64,000 nt of DNA, from the NCBI RefSeq assembly GCF_014490035.1, contig NZ_CP061008.1, positions 2,418,001 to 2,482,000 of the forward strand, written 5' to 3'. Shown in pieces: positions 33,081 to 41,696 of the stretch; positions within the stretch are counted from its first letter, which is position 1, and each line of letters begins with the position of its first letter. The translations under genes and the position numbers were made by a program. The notes under the pieces were generated by a model. The model made no database searches. It saw nothing but the letters and a program-made list of their open reading frames with translations, and was not told the DNA's origin. The DNA comes from Achromobacter xylosoxidans (lineage in GTDB: Bacteria; Pseudomonadota; Gammaproteobacteria; Burkholderiales; Burkholderiaceae_B).

Positions 33081-34310
33081 TCAAGCCTCTCCCACCCCCT
33101 CCCTCACGCTAGCCGCCAGCATCTGCGCCGTCGCCGCCGACAAGGTCCAGCCCAGATGCCCATGCCCCGTGTTGTAGAACACGCCGGGCCGCCTGCCCGG
33201 ACCCACGCGGGGCATCATGCTCGGGGTCATGGGGCGCAGCCCGCACCACGGCACCACGCGCGAAGTTCGGATGCCGGGGAAGTGCTTGCGGGTCCAGTCC
33301 ACCAGCGGCTGCACGCGTTCGGCGCGGATGTCCATGTTGAAGCCGTTGAACTCGGCCGTGCCGGCCACGCGGAAGCGGTCGCCGAGGCGGCTGGTGACGA
33401 TCTTGGCGGCTTCGTCCAGCAGGCTGACGTGCGGTGCGGCCGCCTGGCTGGCGGCGTCGTCCAGGTGCACGCTGATGGAATAGCCCTTGACCGGGTAGAT
33501 GTTGAGCGTGTCGCCCAGCTGCCTGGCGAACTGCCGGCTGACGGCGCCGGCGCAGACGACGATGGCGTCGGCCTCGTGCTGCTCGCGGCGCGCGCCGCCC
33601 TCGCGCGCGACGTCGAGCACGTAGGGCGCGCCGTCCACGCTGATGTTGCGGATGTCGGCGTCCTGCGCGAAGCGCACGCCGCGGCGCTCGCAGGCGCGGG
33701 CCAGGCCGCTGGTGAACTTGTGGATGTCGCCGGTGGCGTCCGAGGGCGTGTAGAAGCCGCCATGGCAAGGGGTTTGCAGCGTGGGTTCGATGCTGCGCGC
33801 TTCCTCGGGCGACACCGCGTAGCGCTCCAGCCCGCCTTCCTGCAGCAGCGCATTGGCGCGGCGCGCGGTCTCGAAGCTGGTGGCGTCGTGGTAGATATGC
33901 AGGATGCCGCGGCGCTCCAGGTCGAAATCTATGCCTTCTTCTTCCGCCATGGCGTACAGGTGCTGGCGCGCGGCAATGGCAAGCCGCGTGGTCTCGATGG
34001 TGTTGCGGCGGTAGTTGCGGATCTGTCCGATGAACTGCGCCAGCCAGGAGTACTTGTGCCAGCTGAAGCGGGGATTGAGCAGCAGCGGCGCGTTGTGGCG
34101 GCCGAGCCAGCGCAGGCCTTTCATGATGGTGGCGGTGCTGTTCCAGACCTCGGCGTTGCTGGCCGACAACTGGCCGCCGTTGGCGTAGGAAGTCTCCATG
34201 GCCGGATAGCGCTGGCGGTCGTAGACGGTGACGTGGTATCCCAGTTTGCTCAGGGCATAGGCGGACGTGACGCCGGTGATACCGGCGCCAATGATGGCGA
34301 TGCGGGGCAT
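33081..34310 (-). CDS. DadA-like FAD-dependent amino-acid dehydrogenase
   Basis: A 409-residue FAD oxidoreductase of the D-amino-acid dehydrogenase small-subunit (DadA) family. FAD motif IIGAGITGVTSAYALSKLGY is at residues 4-23, then TSYANGGQLSASNAEVWN, GIDFDLERRGILHIYHD, PVKGYSISV, and the C-terminal GHGHLGWTLSAATAQML. The start at 34310 follows TCTGGAGCC. Its leader contains a tandem glycine riboswitch, so the enzyme probably responds to glycine. It may be oxidising glycine or a D-amino acid to feed the respiratory chain; the glycine link is inference from the riboswitch. Confidence 0.9.
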   Translation of the reverse strand: MPRIAIIGAGITGVTSAYALSKLGYHVTVYDRQRYPAMETSYANGGQLSASNAEVWNSTATIMKGLRWLGRHNAPLLLNPRFSWHKYSWLAQFIGQIRNYRRNTIETTRLAIAARQHLYAMAEEEGIDFDLERRGILHIYHDATSFETARRANALLQEGGLERYAVSPEEARSIEPTLQTPCHGGFYTPSDATGDIHKFTSGLARACERRGVRFAQDADIRNISVDGAPYVLDVAREGGARREQHEADAIVVCAGAVSRQFARQLGDTLNIYPVKGYSISVHLDDAASQAAAPHVSLLDEAAKIVTSRLGDRFRVAGTAEFNGFNMDIRAERVQPLVDWTRKHFPGIRTSRVVPWCGLRPMTPSMMPRVGPGRRPGVFYNTGHGHLGWTLSAATAQMLAASVREGVGEA

Positions 34311-34326
34311 GATGGCTCCAGATTGA

Positions 34327-34340
34327 GTGGCCGCGGCCAC
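34327..34340 (-). promoter_or_regulatory. Palindrome between riboswitch and start codon
   Basis: GTGGCCGCGGCCAC, a perfect 14-nt palindrome, lies 12 bases downstream of the glycine aptamers and about 10 bases before the Shine-Dalgarno of the DadA-like gene. It is a good candidate for part of the expression platform (an alternative helix with the GGCCGGGTGG segment). Confidence 0.4.
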
Positions 34341-34352
34341 CCGGCCGCAGCA

Positions 34353-34530
34353 CCCCATCTGTCTCTGTACCTGAGAGCTTCACCCGCGGCGCAGGCGGCG
34401 GCGGGTTCCCCTTCGGTGGGCGCAATCCGCGCCTCTCTCCAGATTGTCTAGACCGCGCAGTCCTGTTTGCCTGAGAGTTTCCGGGGCGGTTGCTCCGTCG
34501 GCGCCTGCCGCGGGGGCAGGTCTCTTCTGC
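34353..34530 (-). ncRNA. Tandem glycine riboswitch (gcvT type)
   Basis: Two glycine aptamers read on the minus strand. The first has GCAGAAGAGACC, then GCCGACGGAGCAACC and GAAACTCTCAGGCAAACAGG with GACTGCG. After a short linker the second has GGAGAGAGGCGC, CACCGAAGGGGAACC and GAAGCTCTCAGGTACAGAG with ACAGATGGGG. These are the hallmark conserved segments of cooperative tandem glycine riboswitches. It ends 42 bases before the DadA-like start codon. Usual targets are the gcv genes; here it controls an amino-acid dehydrogenase. Confidence 0.93.
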
Positions 34531-34676
34531 GGGGTTTTGGATCGACGAGGCGAGGATAGCCAAAATCCCCCAAAATGAGACCAAGGGTTAGTACCAATAA
34601 GGCGCCGCGCCGCGTTACGATGCTTGCGCGCCGCCGTCGCGGCGCCACCGATCCGACACGACAGGGAATGACGAGA

Positions 34677-35828
34677 ATGCGCTTGAACAGCATGCTGCGC
34701 ACGGGATTGTTTACGCTGATGGCCGCAGGCTGCGGGCTGGCGCAGGCCGGACAGGCGGAGACCGACAGCAAGGTCGACGAGGCGGTCCAGGCCGTCATGC
34801 GCGAACATGGCATTGCGGGAATGTCGATCGCCGTGACCCGCAACGGGACGCAACATTTCTACAACTATGGCGTGGCATCCAGGCAAACCGGCAGGCGGGC
34901 CGACAGCGACACGCTGTACGAGATCGGCTCCATCAGCAAGACCTACACGGCAACCCTGGCAACCTACGCACAGGCGCGCGGCCGCCTGGCGCTGAGCGAC
35001 AGCCCGGCCAAGTATCTGCCCGAGCTCGCCGGCAGCGACTTCGCCAAACTGAGCCTGATCAACCTGGGGACGCACACGACCGGCGGCTTTCCCTTGCAGG
35101 TGCCCGACGCGGTCACGAACCAGGCGCAGATGATGGCTTACCTCAAGGCCTGGAAGCCCGAGCATGCCGCTGGCACGTATCGCACCTACGCCAACCCCAG
35201 CATCGGCATGCTGGGCGTGGTTGCGGCCAAGAGCCTGAACCGGCCGTTCAAGGCGGCCATGGAGCGGGACCTGTTTCCCAAGCTGGGCCTGACCAGCACC
35301 TACATCGACGTGCCGGCCGCCAGGATGGCGGACTACGCGCAGGGCTACAACAAGCAGGATGCGCCCGTGCGCGTGAATCCGGGCGTGCTGGCCGACGAAG
35401 CCTATGGCGTGAAGACCAGCGCGCGCGACCTGATCCGCTTCGTCGACGCGAACATGGGCTTGAACCTCGCGGATGCCGAACTGCGCGGCGCGATTGCGCA
35501 GACGCACGTCGGCTATTACCAGCTGGGCGACATGACCCAGGACCTGGCCTGGGAGCAATTGCGCTATCCGGCGACGCTGGACGCGTTGCTGACGGCCAAT
35601 GCCGGCAACTACAACAGCCAGAGCCAGCCCGTGACCGCATTGAACCCGCCGCTGCCGCCGCAGGAGGCCGTGTGGATCAACAAGACGGGTTCGACCAACG
35701 GCTTCGGCGGCTATGTGGCATTCGTGCCGTCGAAGAAGCTGGGCATCGTGATACTGGCCAACCGCAACTATCCGAACGAGGCCAGGGTCCGGCTGGCGTA
35801 CCGGATCCTGGGCGAATTGGAAAAGTAG
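34677..35828 (+). CDS. Class C (AmpC-type) beta-lactamase
   Basis: A 383-residue serine beta-lactamase of class C, matching the usual 380-390 length. Signal peptide at residues 1 to about 25 (ending LAQAGQA). Active-site motif Ser85-Ile-Ser-Lys88 is in GSISKTY, Tyr171-Ala-Asn173 in RTYANPS, and Lys336-Thr-Gly338 in WINKTGST. All three are intact, so it should be active in the periplasm against cephalosporins; spectrum is not predictable here. ATG 34677 has GGGA nine bases upstream; ATG 34668 is an alternative. No ampR regulator adjoins. Confidence 0.92.
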   Translation: MRLNSMLRTGLFTLMAAGCGLAQAGQAETDSKVDEAVQAVMREHGIAGMSIAVTRNGTQHFYNYGVASRQTGRRADSDTLYEIGSISKTYTATLATYAQARGRLALSDSPAKYLPELAGSDFAKLSLINLGTHTTGGFPLQVPDAVTNQAQMMAYLKAWKPEHAAGTYRTYANPSIGMLGVVAAKSLNRPFKAAMERDLFPKLGLTSTYIDVPAARMADYAQGYNKQDAPVRVNPGVLADEAYGVKTSARDLIRFVDANMGLNLADAELRGAIAQTHVGYYQLGDMTQDLAWEQLRYPATLDALLTANAGNYNSQSQPVTALNPPLPPQEAVWINKTGSTNGFGGYVAFVPSKKLGIVILANRNYPNEARVRLAYRILGELEK

Positions 35829-35845
35829 GCGCGCAGGCCGGCGCG

Positions 35846-36841
35846 CTATCGCGCGGGCGGCTGCCTTGCCGCGTTGTGGCGGGGCAACAGGTCCATCACT
35901 TCCAGACGCTTGCACAATTGCGCCAGCCGCTCCATCTTGTAGGCATTTACGTCCATGCCGGCGTAGTCATAGAAGCCCTGGCCGTCGCGCAGCCCGTTGC
36001 GCCCTTGTTCCATGTTGCTGGCGATGACGGCAGGCGAGGCGAAGCGCGGATCGATGGCATCGGCGAGGTAGCGCGAGGCGTAGTAGAGGATGTCGCCGCC
36101 GCCCCAGTCGATGAACTCCAGCAGCCCCAGAACCGAAAACCGCAGGCCGAAGCCCAGGCGCACGGCCGTGTCGATGTCTTCGGCGCTGGCCACGCCTTCC
36201 TCCACCATGCGGGCCGCTTCGTTCATGGCCAGGGCCTGGATGCGGGGCACGATGTAGCCGGCAGCGGGGGCGCACTGCACGGGCTTCTTGCCCGCCAGGC
36301 GCAGCGCTGCCAGCAGCCCTTGCGTCGCGGCCTCGCTGGTCTGGGGGCCGCGGCTCACTTCCACCAGCGGTATCAGGTAGGCGGGGTTGAGCCAGTGCGC
36401 GTTCAGGAAGCGCTGCGGACCTTGCACCAGCTCCGCCAGTTCGGTGACCAGAAAGGTGGACGTGGTGGACGCGATGATGCTGTCCGGCGCGCAGGCCGCT
36501 CCCAACCACAGAAAGGCATCGCGCTTGGCGTCCAGGCGTTCAGGCACGGCTTCGAACACCACGCGCGCCTGCCGCAGATCTGCTTCGGCATCCTCGCGCG
36601 TGCATAGGCGGATGCGCGCCAGCGCCACCTCTGCCTGCGCGGCATCGAGCAAGCCCAGCCTGCACAGGATGCCGAGTTCGCGGCGCAGATCGTCCCGCAC
36701 GCGTGCGAAGTAATCGGCCTGCTCGGCGGGCGGGCGCGGCTTGATGTCTATCAGCGTGACGTCCAGTCCGGCATGGATGTATGACAGCGTGATGCCCACG
36801 CCCATGCGGCCGGCGCCGATTACGCAGAGTCTTTCGTTCAT
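35846..36841 (-). CDS. 3-hydroxyacyl-CoA dehydrogenase-family NAD-binding protein
   Basis: A 331-residue NAD-dependent dehydrogenase of the 3HCDH family in its short form, as in carnitine 3-dehydrogenase and L-gulonate dehydrogenase. NAD motif VIGAGRMGVGITLSY is at residues 6-20 with acidic LIDIKP at about 31, ASTTSTFLVTELAEL, the catalytic-region HWLNPAYLIPLVEV, and C-terminal 3HCDH helix MNEAARMVEEGVASAEDIDT (shortened). The start at 36841 has GGAG nine bases upstream. It is separated by 16 bases from the opine-dehydrogenase-like gene upstream and is probably cotranscribed. Substrate unknown. Confidence 0.87.
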   Translation of the reverse strand: MNERLCVIGAGRMGVGITLSYIHAGLDVTLIDIKPRPPAEQADYFARVRDDLRRELGILCRLGLLDAAQAEVALARIRLCTREDAEADLRQARVVFEAVPERLDAKRDAFLWLGAACAPDSIIASTTSTFLVTELAELVQGPQRFLNAHWLNPAYLIPLVEVSRGPQTSEAATQGLLAALRLAGKKPVQCAPAAGYIVPRIQALAMNEAARMVEEGVASAEDIDTAVRLGFGLRFSVLGLLEFIDWGGGDILYYASRYLADAIDPRFASPAVIASNMEQGRNGLRDGQGFYDYAGMDVNAYKMERLAQLCKRLEVMDLLPRHNAARQPPAR

Positions 36842-36857
36842 GGCTTGCATCTCCGTG

Positions 36858-37955
36858 TCAGCAGCCTTTGGCCAGAAGCTGGCGCATGTCCGCGCGCGAC
36901 AGGCGGTCCAGGCCCAGGCGTTCGAACGTGCGTCCTTCGGCGTAAAGGTCGCGTCCCGTGACCGCGCTGGCCAGGCTCAGCAGGCCTTGTGCGACAGGCG
37001 TCGGCACGCCCGCCCAGCGGCCGGCGGACACCAGGAATGACAGGCCAAGCCGCGTGTCCTCCAGCATGTAGCGGTGCGTGTGCAGGTCTATGTCCTCGCG
37101 CCAGTCGCCGCTGTCGGTGAGCCTGCCATGGGCGCCGCGGCCGTACATCCATTCATCGCCTTCGGCGGCATAGTGGTCGGCCAACGGGAAGTGCGGCGCG
37201 GCATAGCCCAGGGCCACGCGGATGGCGATGCGCTCCGCGTCCAGCGCGTCGGTCACGCGCCGTATGGAGGCCTGGGTGCCTTCGTTGTGGATGTCCCATT
37301 TGTCGAAGTGTTCCAGCGGCCCTGCATTCATCATGATGAGCGGCGGATGGATGATGGGGCCGGCGTTCATCAGCGCGCCCGAAAGCCCGTCCTCTATCGG
37401 TTCGATGCTGGGGTAGGCGCGATGGATCACGGCCAGCGCCTGCTCCGACAGCCGTCGCGGAAAGACGCCGGTGGGCAGGCGGGTGGCGTAGCCGCTGATC
37501 ACGACTTTTTCGCCATGTTTGCGGGCCAGGTAGGGCAGGGTGCCGGTCTCGGCGAAGGCCGTGTTCGCGGCATTTCCTGCTTCTTTCATGGCGCGGGCGA
37601 AGACGTAGCAGCCGAAGGTGCCCGGCGGCAGGAACACAACCTGGCCGTCGCGCAGCAGCGGCGCCAATTCCCGGGCCAGCGCTTCGTGGGTGGTGGAAGG
37701 CAGGGGAATGACCAGCAGCTCCGCATTCTCCACGGCAGTGGCCAGGTCGCGCACCAGCTGCAACTGGCGGGGGCCGTCGCCCAGCGGAATCTGGCGGCTG
37801 CCGCGATAGTCGGTGACCGTCAGCGCGGCCGCATCCCGCAAGTCCTGGAAGGCCGTCCAGTCCCGGCGCCACCAGCGCACGTGATGGCCTTTCTCGAACA
37901 GCTCGGCCGCTGCCGCGTAGCAGCCGTGGCCGCCGCCTATGACGCTGATTCTCAT
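36858..37955 (-). CDS. NAD/NADP octopine/nopaline dehydrogenase-family protein
   Basis: A 365-residue protein. The N-terminal Rossmann fold (RISVIGGGHGCYAAAAEL, residues 2-19) is followed by the opine-dehydrogenase C-terminal domain: MNAGPIIHPPLIMMNAG with His, then FDKWDIHNEGTQASIRRV. ATG 37955 has GGAG seven bases upstream. The family reductively joins or oxidatively splits an amino acid and a 2-oxo acid; in bacteria several members act catabolically. It is first in a pair with the 3HCDH-type enzyme, near an AraC regulator and an MFS transporter. Confidence 0.87.
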   Translation of the reverse strand: MRISVIGGGHGCYAAAAELFEKGHHVRWWRRDWTAFQDLRDAAALTVTDYRGSRQIPLGDGPRQLQLVRDLATAVENAELLVIPLPSTTHEALARELAPLLRDGQVVFLPPGTFGCYVFARAMKEAGNAANTAFAETGTLPYLARKHGEKVVISGYATRLPTGVFPRRLSEQALAVIHRAYPSIEPIEDGLSGALMNAGPIIHPPLIMMNAGPLEHFDKWDIHNEGTQASIRRVTDALDAERIAIRVALGYAAPHFPLADHYAAEGDEWMYGRGAHGRLTDSGDWREDIDLHTHRYMLEDTRLGLSFLVSAGRWAGVPTPVAQGLLSLASAVTGRDLYAEGRTFERLGLDRLSRADMRQLLAKGC

Positions 37956-38070
37956 GGTCAAGCTCCGTCTGATGGAGCCTTGATCCTAGCGGCGGCGCGC
38001 TGGCGGGGCTGCGCCGAACGCGCAAGCGGCGTTCCGATCCGGCAAGCGAATCCTGGCGCTGCCGTGCAAC

Positions 38071-38095
38071 GCCTAATGCCTAATGCCTAATGCCT
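38071..38095. repeat. 7-bp tandem repeat GCCTAAT x3.6
   Basis: GCCTAAT is repeated three times in tandem with a fourth partial copy. On the minus strand it contains the TAG stop codon of the AraC gene (38087-38089) and extends just past it. Slippage would change the 3' untranslated region but not the protein, because each unit supplies another stop in the same or another frame. Confidence 0.75.
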
Positions 38096-39070
38096 GCTTT
38101 GGCGCAGGGTGTCCGACGGCAGGCAGCCGTAGCGCTTGCGATAGTGGGTGGCGAAATGCCCGAAGCTGGAAATGCCGTGCCGCAGCAGGATGTCGGTGAC
38201 GCTGTCGCCTTCGCCGGCTTGCGCAAGCGCCGCGTGCACCTGGGCCAGCCGCTGGTTGCGCACGTAGTCGCTGGGACTCTGCTTCAGGAACTGCGAGAAG
38301 CCGTTTTGCAGCGTGCGCACGGAGACGCCGCAGTGGGCCGCCAGGTCCGTCAGCGATAGCGGCTGGTCCAGATGGCTTTCTATGTAATCGCGCGCGCGCC
38401 GCACATGCAGGGGCAGCGGTTGGCGGCGGTCTGCCTGCAAGGCCTCGGAGTAGTTGTGCGGCAGCTGGGTCAGCAGCAGCGTCAGCAGGTAGTCTGAAAA
38501 GCCGGCGGCCAGCGTTTGCGTGACGCCTTCGATGGCGGGATGGCGGTACAGCCGGCACAGATAGTCCAGCGTTTCGCGCACTGCCACCGGTCCGGGCGCG
38601 TCGGCATCCATTTGCAGGTCGAACACCAGCGCCTGTTTGGCGGGGCGCTCGAGCAGCCGCTGCAGCTGGCGTTCCAGCGCCTCGCGCTCGATGCGCAGGA
38701 TCAGGTTGCGGCAGTCGCGGCCGATGCGGATCACGCTGCGCTCGGACGGCGAGGAAATGGTCAGGCTGCCCGCGTTCATCGACGCGCTGCGCTTGCCCAG
38801 CGTGATCAGCCCGGAGCCTTGCAGCGTGATGCGGATCAGGTAGTAGCTGGCGATGTCGCCGGCGTCGATCTCGACTTCCGCGCCATAGTGCAGGTCGAAC
38901 AAGGCTGCGTTGCCGAAGAAGACGCCGTACAGGCGCGATTGCAGGGGTTTTCCCGGGGGAACGCACATGCGGTGCGACCATAGGTGCTGGCTGACCTGGT
39001 CCTTGATCTCGGCGATGTTGCCCGAGTCCAGCAAGCAATGGCGGTCCAGCGGATTGGTGTCGTTGAACAT
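38087..39070 (-). CDS. AraC-family regulator (AraC-binding-like N-terminus)
   Basis: A 327-residue AraC regulator. The N-terminal AraC_binding_2-like domain is at residues 15-190 (HRMCVPPGKPLQSRLYGVFF in part, YYLIRITLQGSG, GSLTISSPSERSVIRIG). The C-terminal HTH domain is at about 225-325 (LAAHCGVSVRTLQNGFSQFL, ILLRHGISSFGHFATHYRKRYG). The start at 39070 (MFNDTNPLDRH) has AGGA upstream. It is divergent from the MFS transporter at 39220 and follows the dehydrogenase pair's promoter side, so it could control both. Its stop lies inside a 7-bp tandem repeat. Confidence 0.87.
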   Translation of the reverse strand: MFNDTNPLDRHCLLDSGNIAEIKDQVSQHLWSHRMCVPPGKPLQSRLYGVFFGNAALFDLHYGAEVEIDAGDIASYYLIRITLQGSGLITLGKRSASMNAGSLTISSPSERSVIRIGRDCRNLILRIEREALERQLQRLLERPAKQALVFDLQMDADAPGPVAVRETLDYLCRLYRHPAIEGVTQTLAAGFSDYLLTLLLTQLPHNYSEALQADRRQPLPLHVRRARDYIESHLDQPLSLTDLAAHCGVSVRTLQNGFSQFLKQSPSDYVRNQRLAQVHAALAQAGEGDSVTDILLRHGISSFGHFATHYRKRYGCLPSDTLRQSRH

Positions 39071-39219
39071 GCTTTCCTGCGCAGCGGGAACAGTCCTTGC
39101 GTCAGGCGTATAGAGGCTGGCTGCGCAAAGACCTACAAAAGATGGGCCTGCAAGCAAGTGAGACACAACCCGGCCCTTGGGCATGGGCAGATCTCACCAC
39201 CATACAAGGGAAACAAACC

Positions 39220-40596
39220 ATGACTGACGGCAGCCCGCGGCACGGATCAAAACCTAGCTACGCCTACGAGTGGTACGTCGTGGTGATATGCATGCTAGCG
39301 TACATATTTTCCTTCGTCGACAGGCAGATCCTGGCGCTGATGATCGAACCCATCAAGCACGACCTGCAGCTGTCCGACACGCAATTCAGCTTGCTGCACG
39401 GGCTGGCGTTTTCCTTGTTCTACGCCTTCATGGGCATACCGATAGCCTTGCTGGCGGATCGCTATTCGCGGCCCCGGATCATCGCGATCGGCGTGGCGTT
39501 CTGGAGCCTGGCCACGGCGGCCTGTGGCCTTTCGCGCAATTTCGCGCAGATGTTTCTCGCGCGGATCGGCGTGGGCGTGGGCGAGGCGGCGCTCTCGCCT
39601 GCCACGTACTCCATGCTCAGCGACATGTTCCCGCGCGAGAAGCTGGGGCGCGCCGTCGGCATCTATTCGATCGGCTCGTTCATCGGCGGCGGCATGGCGT
39701 TCCTGATCGGCGGCTACGTCATCAACCTGCTCAAGAGCGTGGATACGGTTGCCTTGCCGTGGATAGGCGCAATGCGGCCCTGGCAGGTGACCTTCTTCAT
39801 TGTGGGATTGCCTGGCCTGCTGATTGCGCTGCTGATCCTGCTGACGGTGCGCGATCCGCAGCGGCTGGGCTTGCGGCGCAATGCCTCGGGGCAGGTGCAG
39901 AAGCCCGCCATGGAAGATACCTTCCGCTTCCTGGGGCGCCATCGCAGCACCTTCTTCTGCCACTACCTGGGCTTCTCGTTCTATGCGATGGTGCTGTTCG
40001 CACTGCTGGGCTGGACGCCGGCGTTCTACATGCGCAAGTTCGGCATGTCGCCCTCGGAAGCCGGCTACATGCTGGGCGTGGTGGTGCTGGTCGCCAATAC
40101 CGCCGGGGTGTTCTGCGGCGGCTGGCTGATGGATTGGCTGGCCAAGCGGGGCTACAGCGATGCGCCGTTGCGCGCTGGCGTGATTGGCGCGGCCGGCATG
40201 GCCCTGCCTGCGGTGGTCTTCACCCAGGTCGATTCGCTGTGGTGGTCGGTGGGCTTGCTGCTGCCGGCCATGTTCTTCGCCTCGTTTCCGATGCCGACCT
40301 CGACCGCCGCGATGCAGATACTGCCGCCCAATCAGCTGCGCGCCCAGGTATCGGCGCTGTTCCTGCTGATCTCGAACCTGATCGGATTGGGCCTGGGCAC
40401 CACCGCCGTGGCCATGCTGACGGACCGGCTGTTCAAGAACCCGGCAGCGGTAGGGCAGTCCATGTCGGTCCTGGTTGGCGTGGCCACGGTGTTGTGCATC
40501 GGCCTGCTGGCCGCGGGCTGCAAGCATTACCGGCGCAGCCTGAACCTGGAGGCGCAGGAGGCGCCGCCGCTCGCGCCTGCGCGCGTGTCGCCCTGA
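39220..40596 (+). CDS. MFS transporter (spinster/aromatic-acid-like)
   Basis: A 458-residue, 12-helix major facilitator protein. The MFS signature between helices 2 and 3 is GIPIALLADRYSRPR. The first helix contains FSFVDRQILALM, typical of the spinster-like group of proteobacterial MFS proteins, with acidic Asp in helix 1. Helix 4 contains ARIGVGVGEAALSPATYSML. The start at 39220 follows AGGGAAACAAACC. It is divergent from the AraC regulator and ends at a strong intrinsic terminator. It probably imports the substrate of the neighbouring dehydrogenases (inference). Confidence 0.9.
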   Translation: MTDGSPRHGSKPSYAYEWYVVVICMLAYIFSFVDRQILALMIEPIKHDLQLSDTQFSLLHGLAFSLFYAFMGIPIALLADRYSRPRIIAIGVAFWSLATAACGLSRNFAQMFLARIGVGVGEAALSPATYSMLSDMFPREKLGRAVGIYSIGSFIGGGMAFLIGGYVINLLKSVDTVALPWIGAMRPWQVTFFIVGLPGLLIALLILLTVRDPQRLGLRRNASGQVQKPAMEDTFRFLGRHRSTFFCHYLGFSFYAMVLFALLGWTPAFYMRKFGMSPSEAGYMLGVVVLVANTAGVFCGGWLMDWLAKRGYSDAPLRAGVIGAAGMALPAVVFTQVDSLWWSVGLLLPAMFFASFPMPTSTAAMQILPPNQLRAQVSALFLLISNLIGLGLGTTAVAMLTDRLFKNPAAVGQSMSVLVGVATVLCIGLLAAGCKHYRRSLNLEAQEAPPLAPARVSP

Positions 40597-40617
40597 ACGC
40601 GGCAGCCAGGGCTGCCC

Positions 40618-40641
40618 GGGCCGCGATGCGGCCCTTTTTTT
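40618..40641 (+). terminator. Intrinsic terminator of the MFS gene
   Basis: GGGCCGC (40618-40624), loop GAT, GCGGCCC (40628-40634), followed by seven T (40635-40641): a textbook rho-independent terminator 22 bases after the MFS stop. Confidence 0.9.
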
Positions 40642-40742
40642 AACTCTGTTACCTCTCCGTTGAACTGCACATTCCTCGTAAAAGAAATGGTGCCGGGGAT
40701 GCGCTATAACGGACGCTTGACGCATTACTGTTCCCCCAATTC

Positions 40743-41603
40743 ATGCCCCGTTTTTCCCGCAGTCCGTCGCTGGCCCTGTCCGTTGCCCTGGTGGGCGTCC
40801 TGGCGGGATGCTCATCCCCCAAGCCAGAGTTCGAAAAAGAAGACTTCACCCAGAACAACACTTACTCGCGCACCGTCGATGCGAGTAACGTCGCCGCCTG
40901 CGACGCGGGCCGCCGCGCCTTGCTGAGCCAGGGCTACAACATCGACAAGTTCGAGGGTTCGCGGGTCACGGGGCACAAGAATTTCCAGGACGAAAACGGC
41001 CAGCATACGCAGATTGCCTTCAACATCGAATGCGCCTCCGATGGCAGCGCGAATGAGCGCGCCACGGTGTTTGCCAACGCCGTGCAGGACCGCTATTCGA
41101 TCAAGCGCACCAATAGCTCGGCCAGCGTGGGCGTGAGCGTGCTGGGCCAGGTGTCCATGCCGTTCGGGTCCAGCGACGATTCGCTGGTGAAGACGGGCAG
41201 CCAGACGGTTGCGCGGCCCAAGTTCTATGAAGGCTTCTTCCAGCTGCTACAGCGTTTCCTGCCGGACGCGCAGGCCGCCGCCGCGCCGCATGCGCCCGCA
41301 GGCGGCCGGGCCAAGGCGCAACCCAAGGCCGCGCCGGCCGAGCCGGCGGAATCTCCCGACAAGCCCGCCGATACCTTGAATCCGGCCGCGGCCAACGGCG
41401 GCAGCGAAACGCCGAAAACACCTGCCGCGGGAGGCTCCAGTTCGCCGGCCGCGCCCGCCGCTGCGGCTCCCGCGCCGACGGTGCCTGCACCCGCAGTTCC
41501 CGCGCCCGCATCTGCTGCCCCTGCATCTGCTGCCCCCGCATCCAGCGCGCCCGCATCGACTCCCGCGCCCGCCGCCCCGGCCAGCCCCGAGGCGGCCAAG
41601 TAA
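40743..41603 (+). CDS. DUF2242 lipoprotein with Ala/Pro-rich tail
   Basis: A 286-residue lipoprotein. The signal peptide has lipobox VLAGC (Cys at about 23). The DUF2242 domain spans residues 30-165 (FEKEDFTQNNTYSRTV, ALLSQGYNIDKFEGSRVTGHK in part, NAVQDRYSIKRTNSSASVGVS in part, RPKFYEGFFQLLQRFLP). From about 170 to the end it is Ala/Pro/Ser low-complexity with PAPA and SAAPA repeats, probably a disordered periplasmic spacer. Function unknown; the domain is common in Betaproteobacteria. Confidence 0.87.
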   Translation: MPRFSRSPSLALSVALVGVLAGCSSPKPEFEKEDFTQNNTYSRTVDASNVAACDAGRRALLSQGYNIDKFEGSRVTGHKNFQDENGQHTQIAFNIECASDGSANERATVFANAVQDRYSIKRTNSSASVGVSVLGQVSMPFGSSDDSLVKTGSQTVARPKFYEGFFQLLQRFLPDAQAAAAPHAPAGGRAKAQPKAAPAEPAESPDKPADTLNPAAANGGSETPKTPAAGGSSSPAAPAAAAPAPTVPAPAVPAPASAAPASAAPASSAPASTPAPAAPASPEAAK

Positions 41604-41696
41604 GGCTGCGTTGCCGGGCGCCGCTTGCCGTAGCGCAAACGGATACGCCGTGCCGATACACGGCGCGGTCCGCATCCGGCGATAATCGCGGTCATC

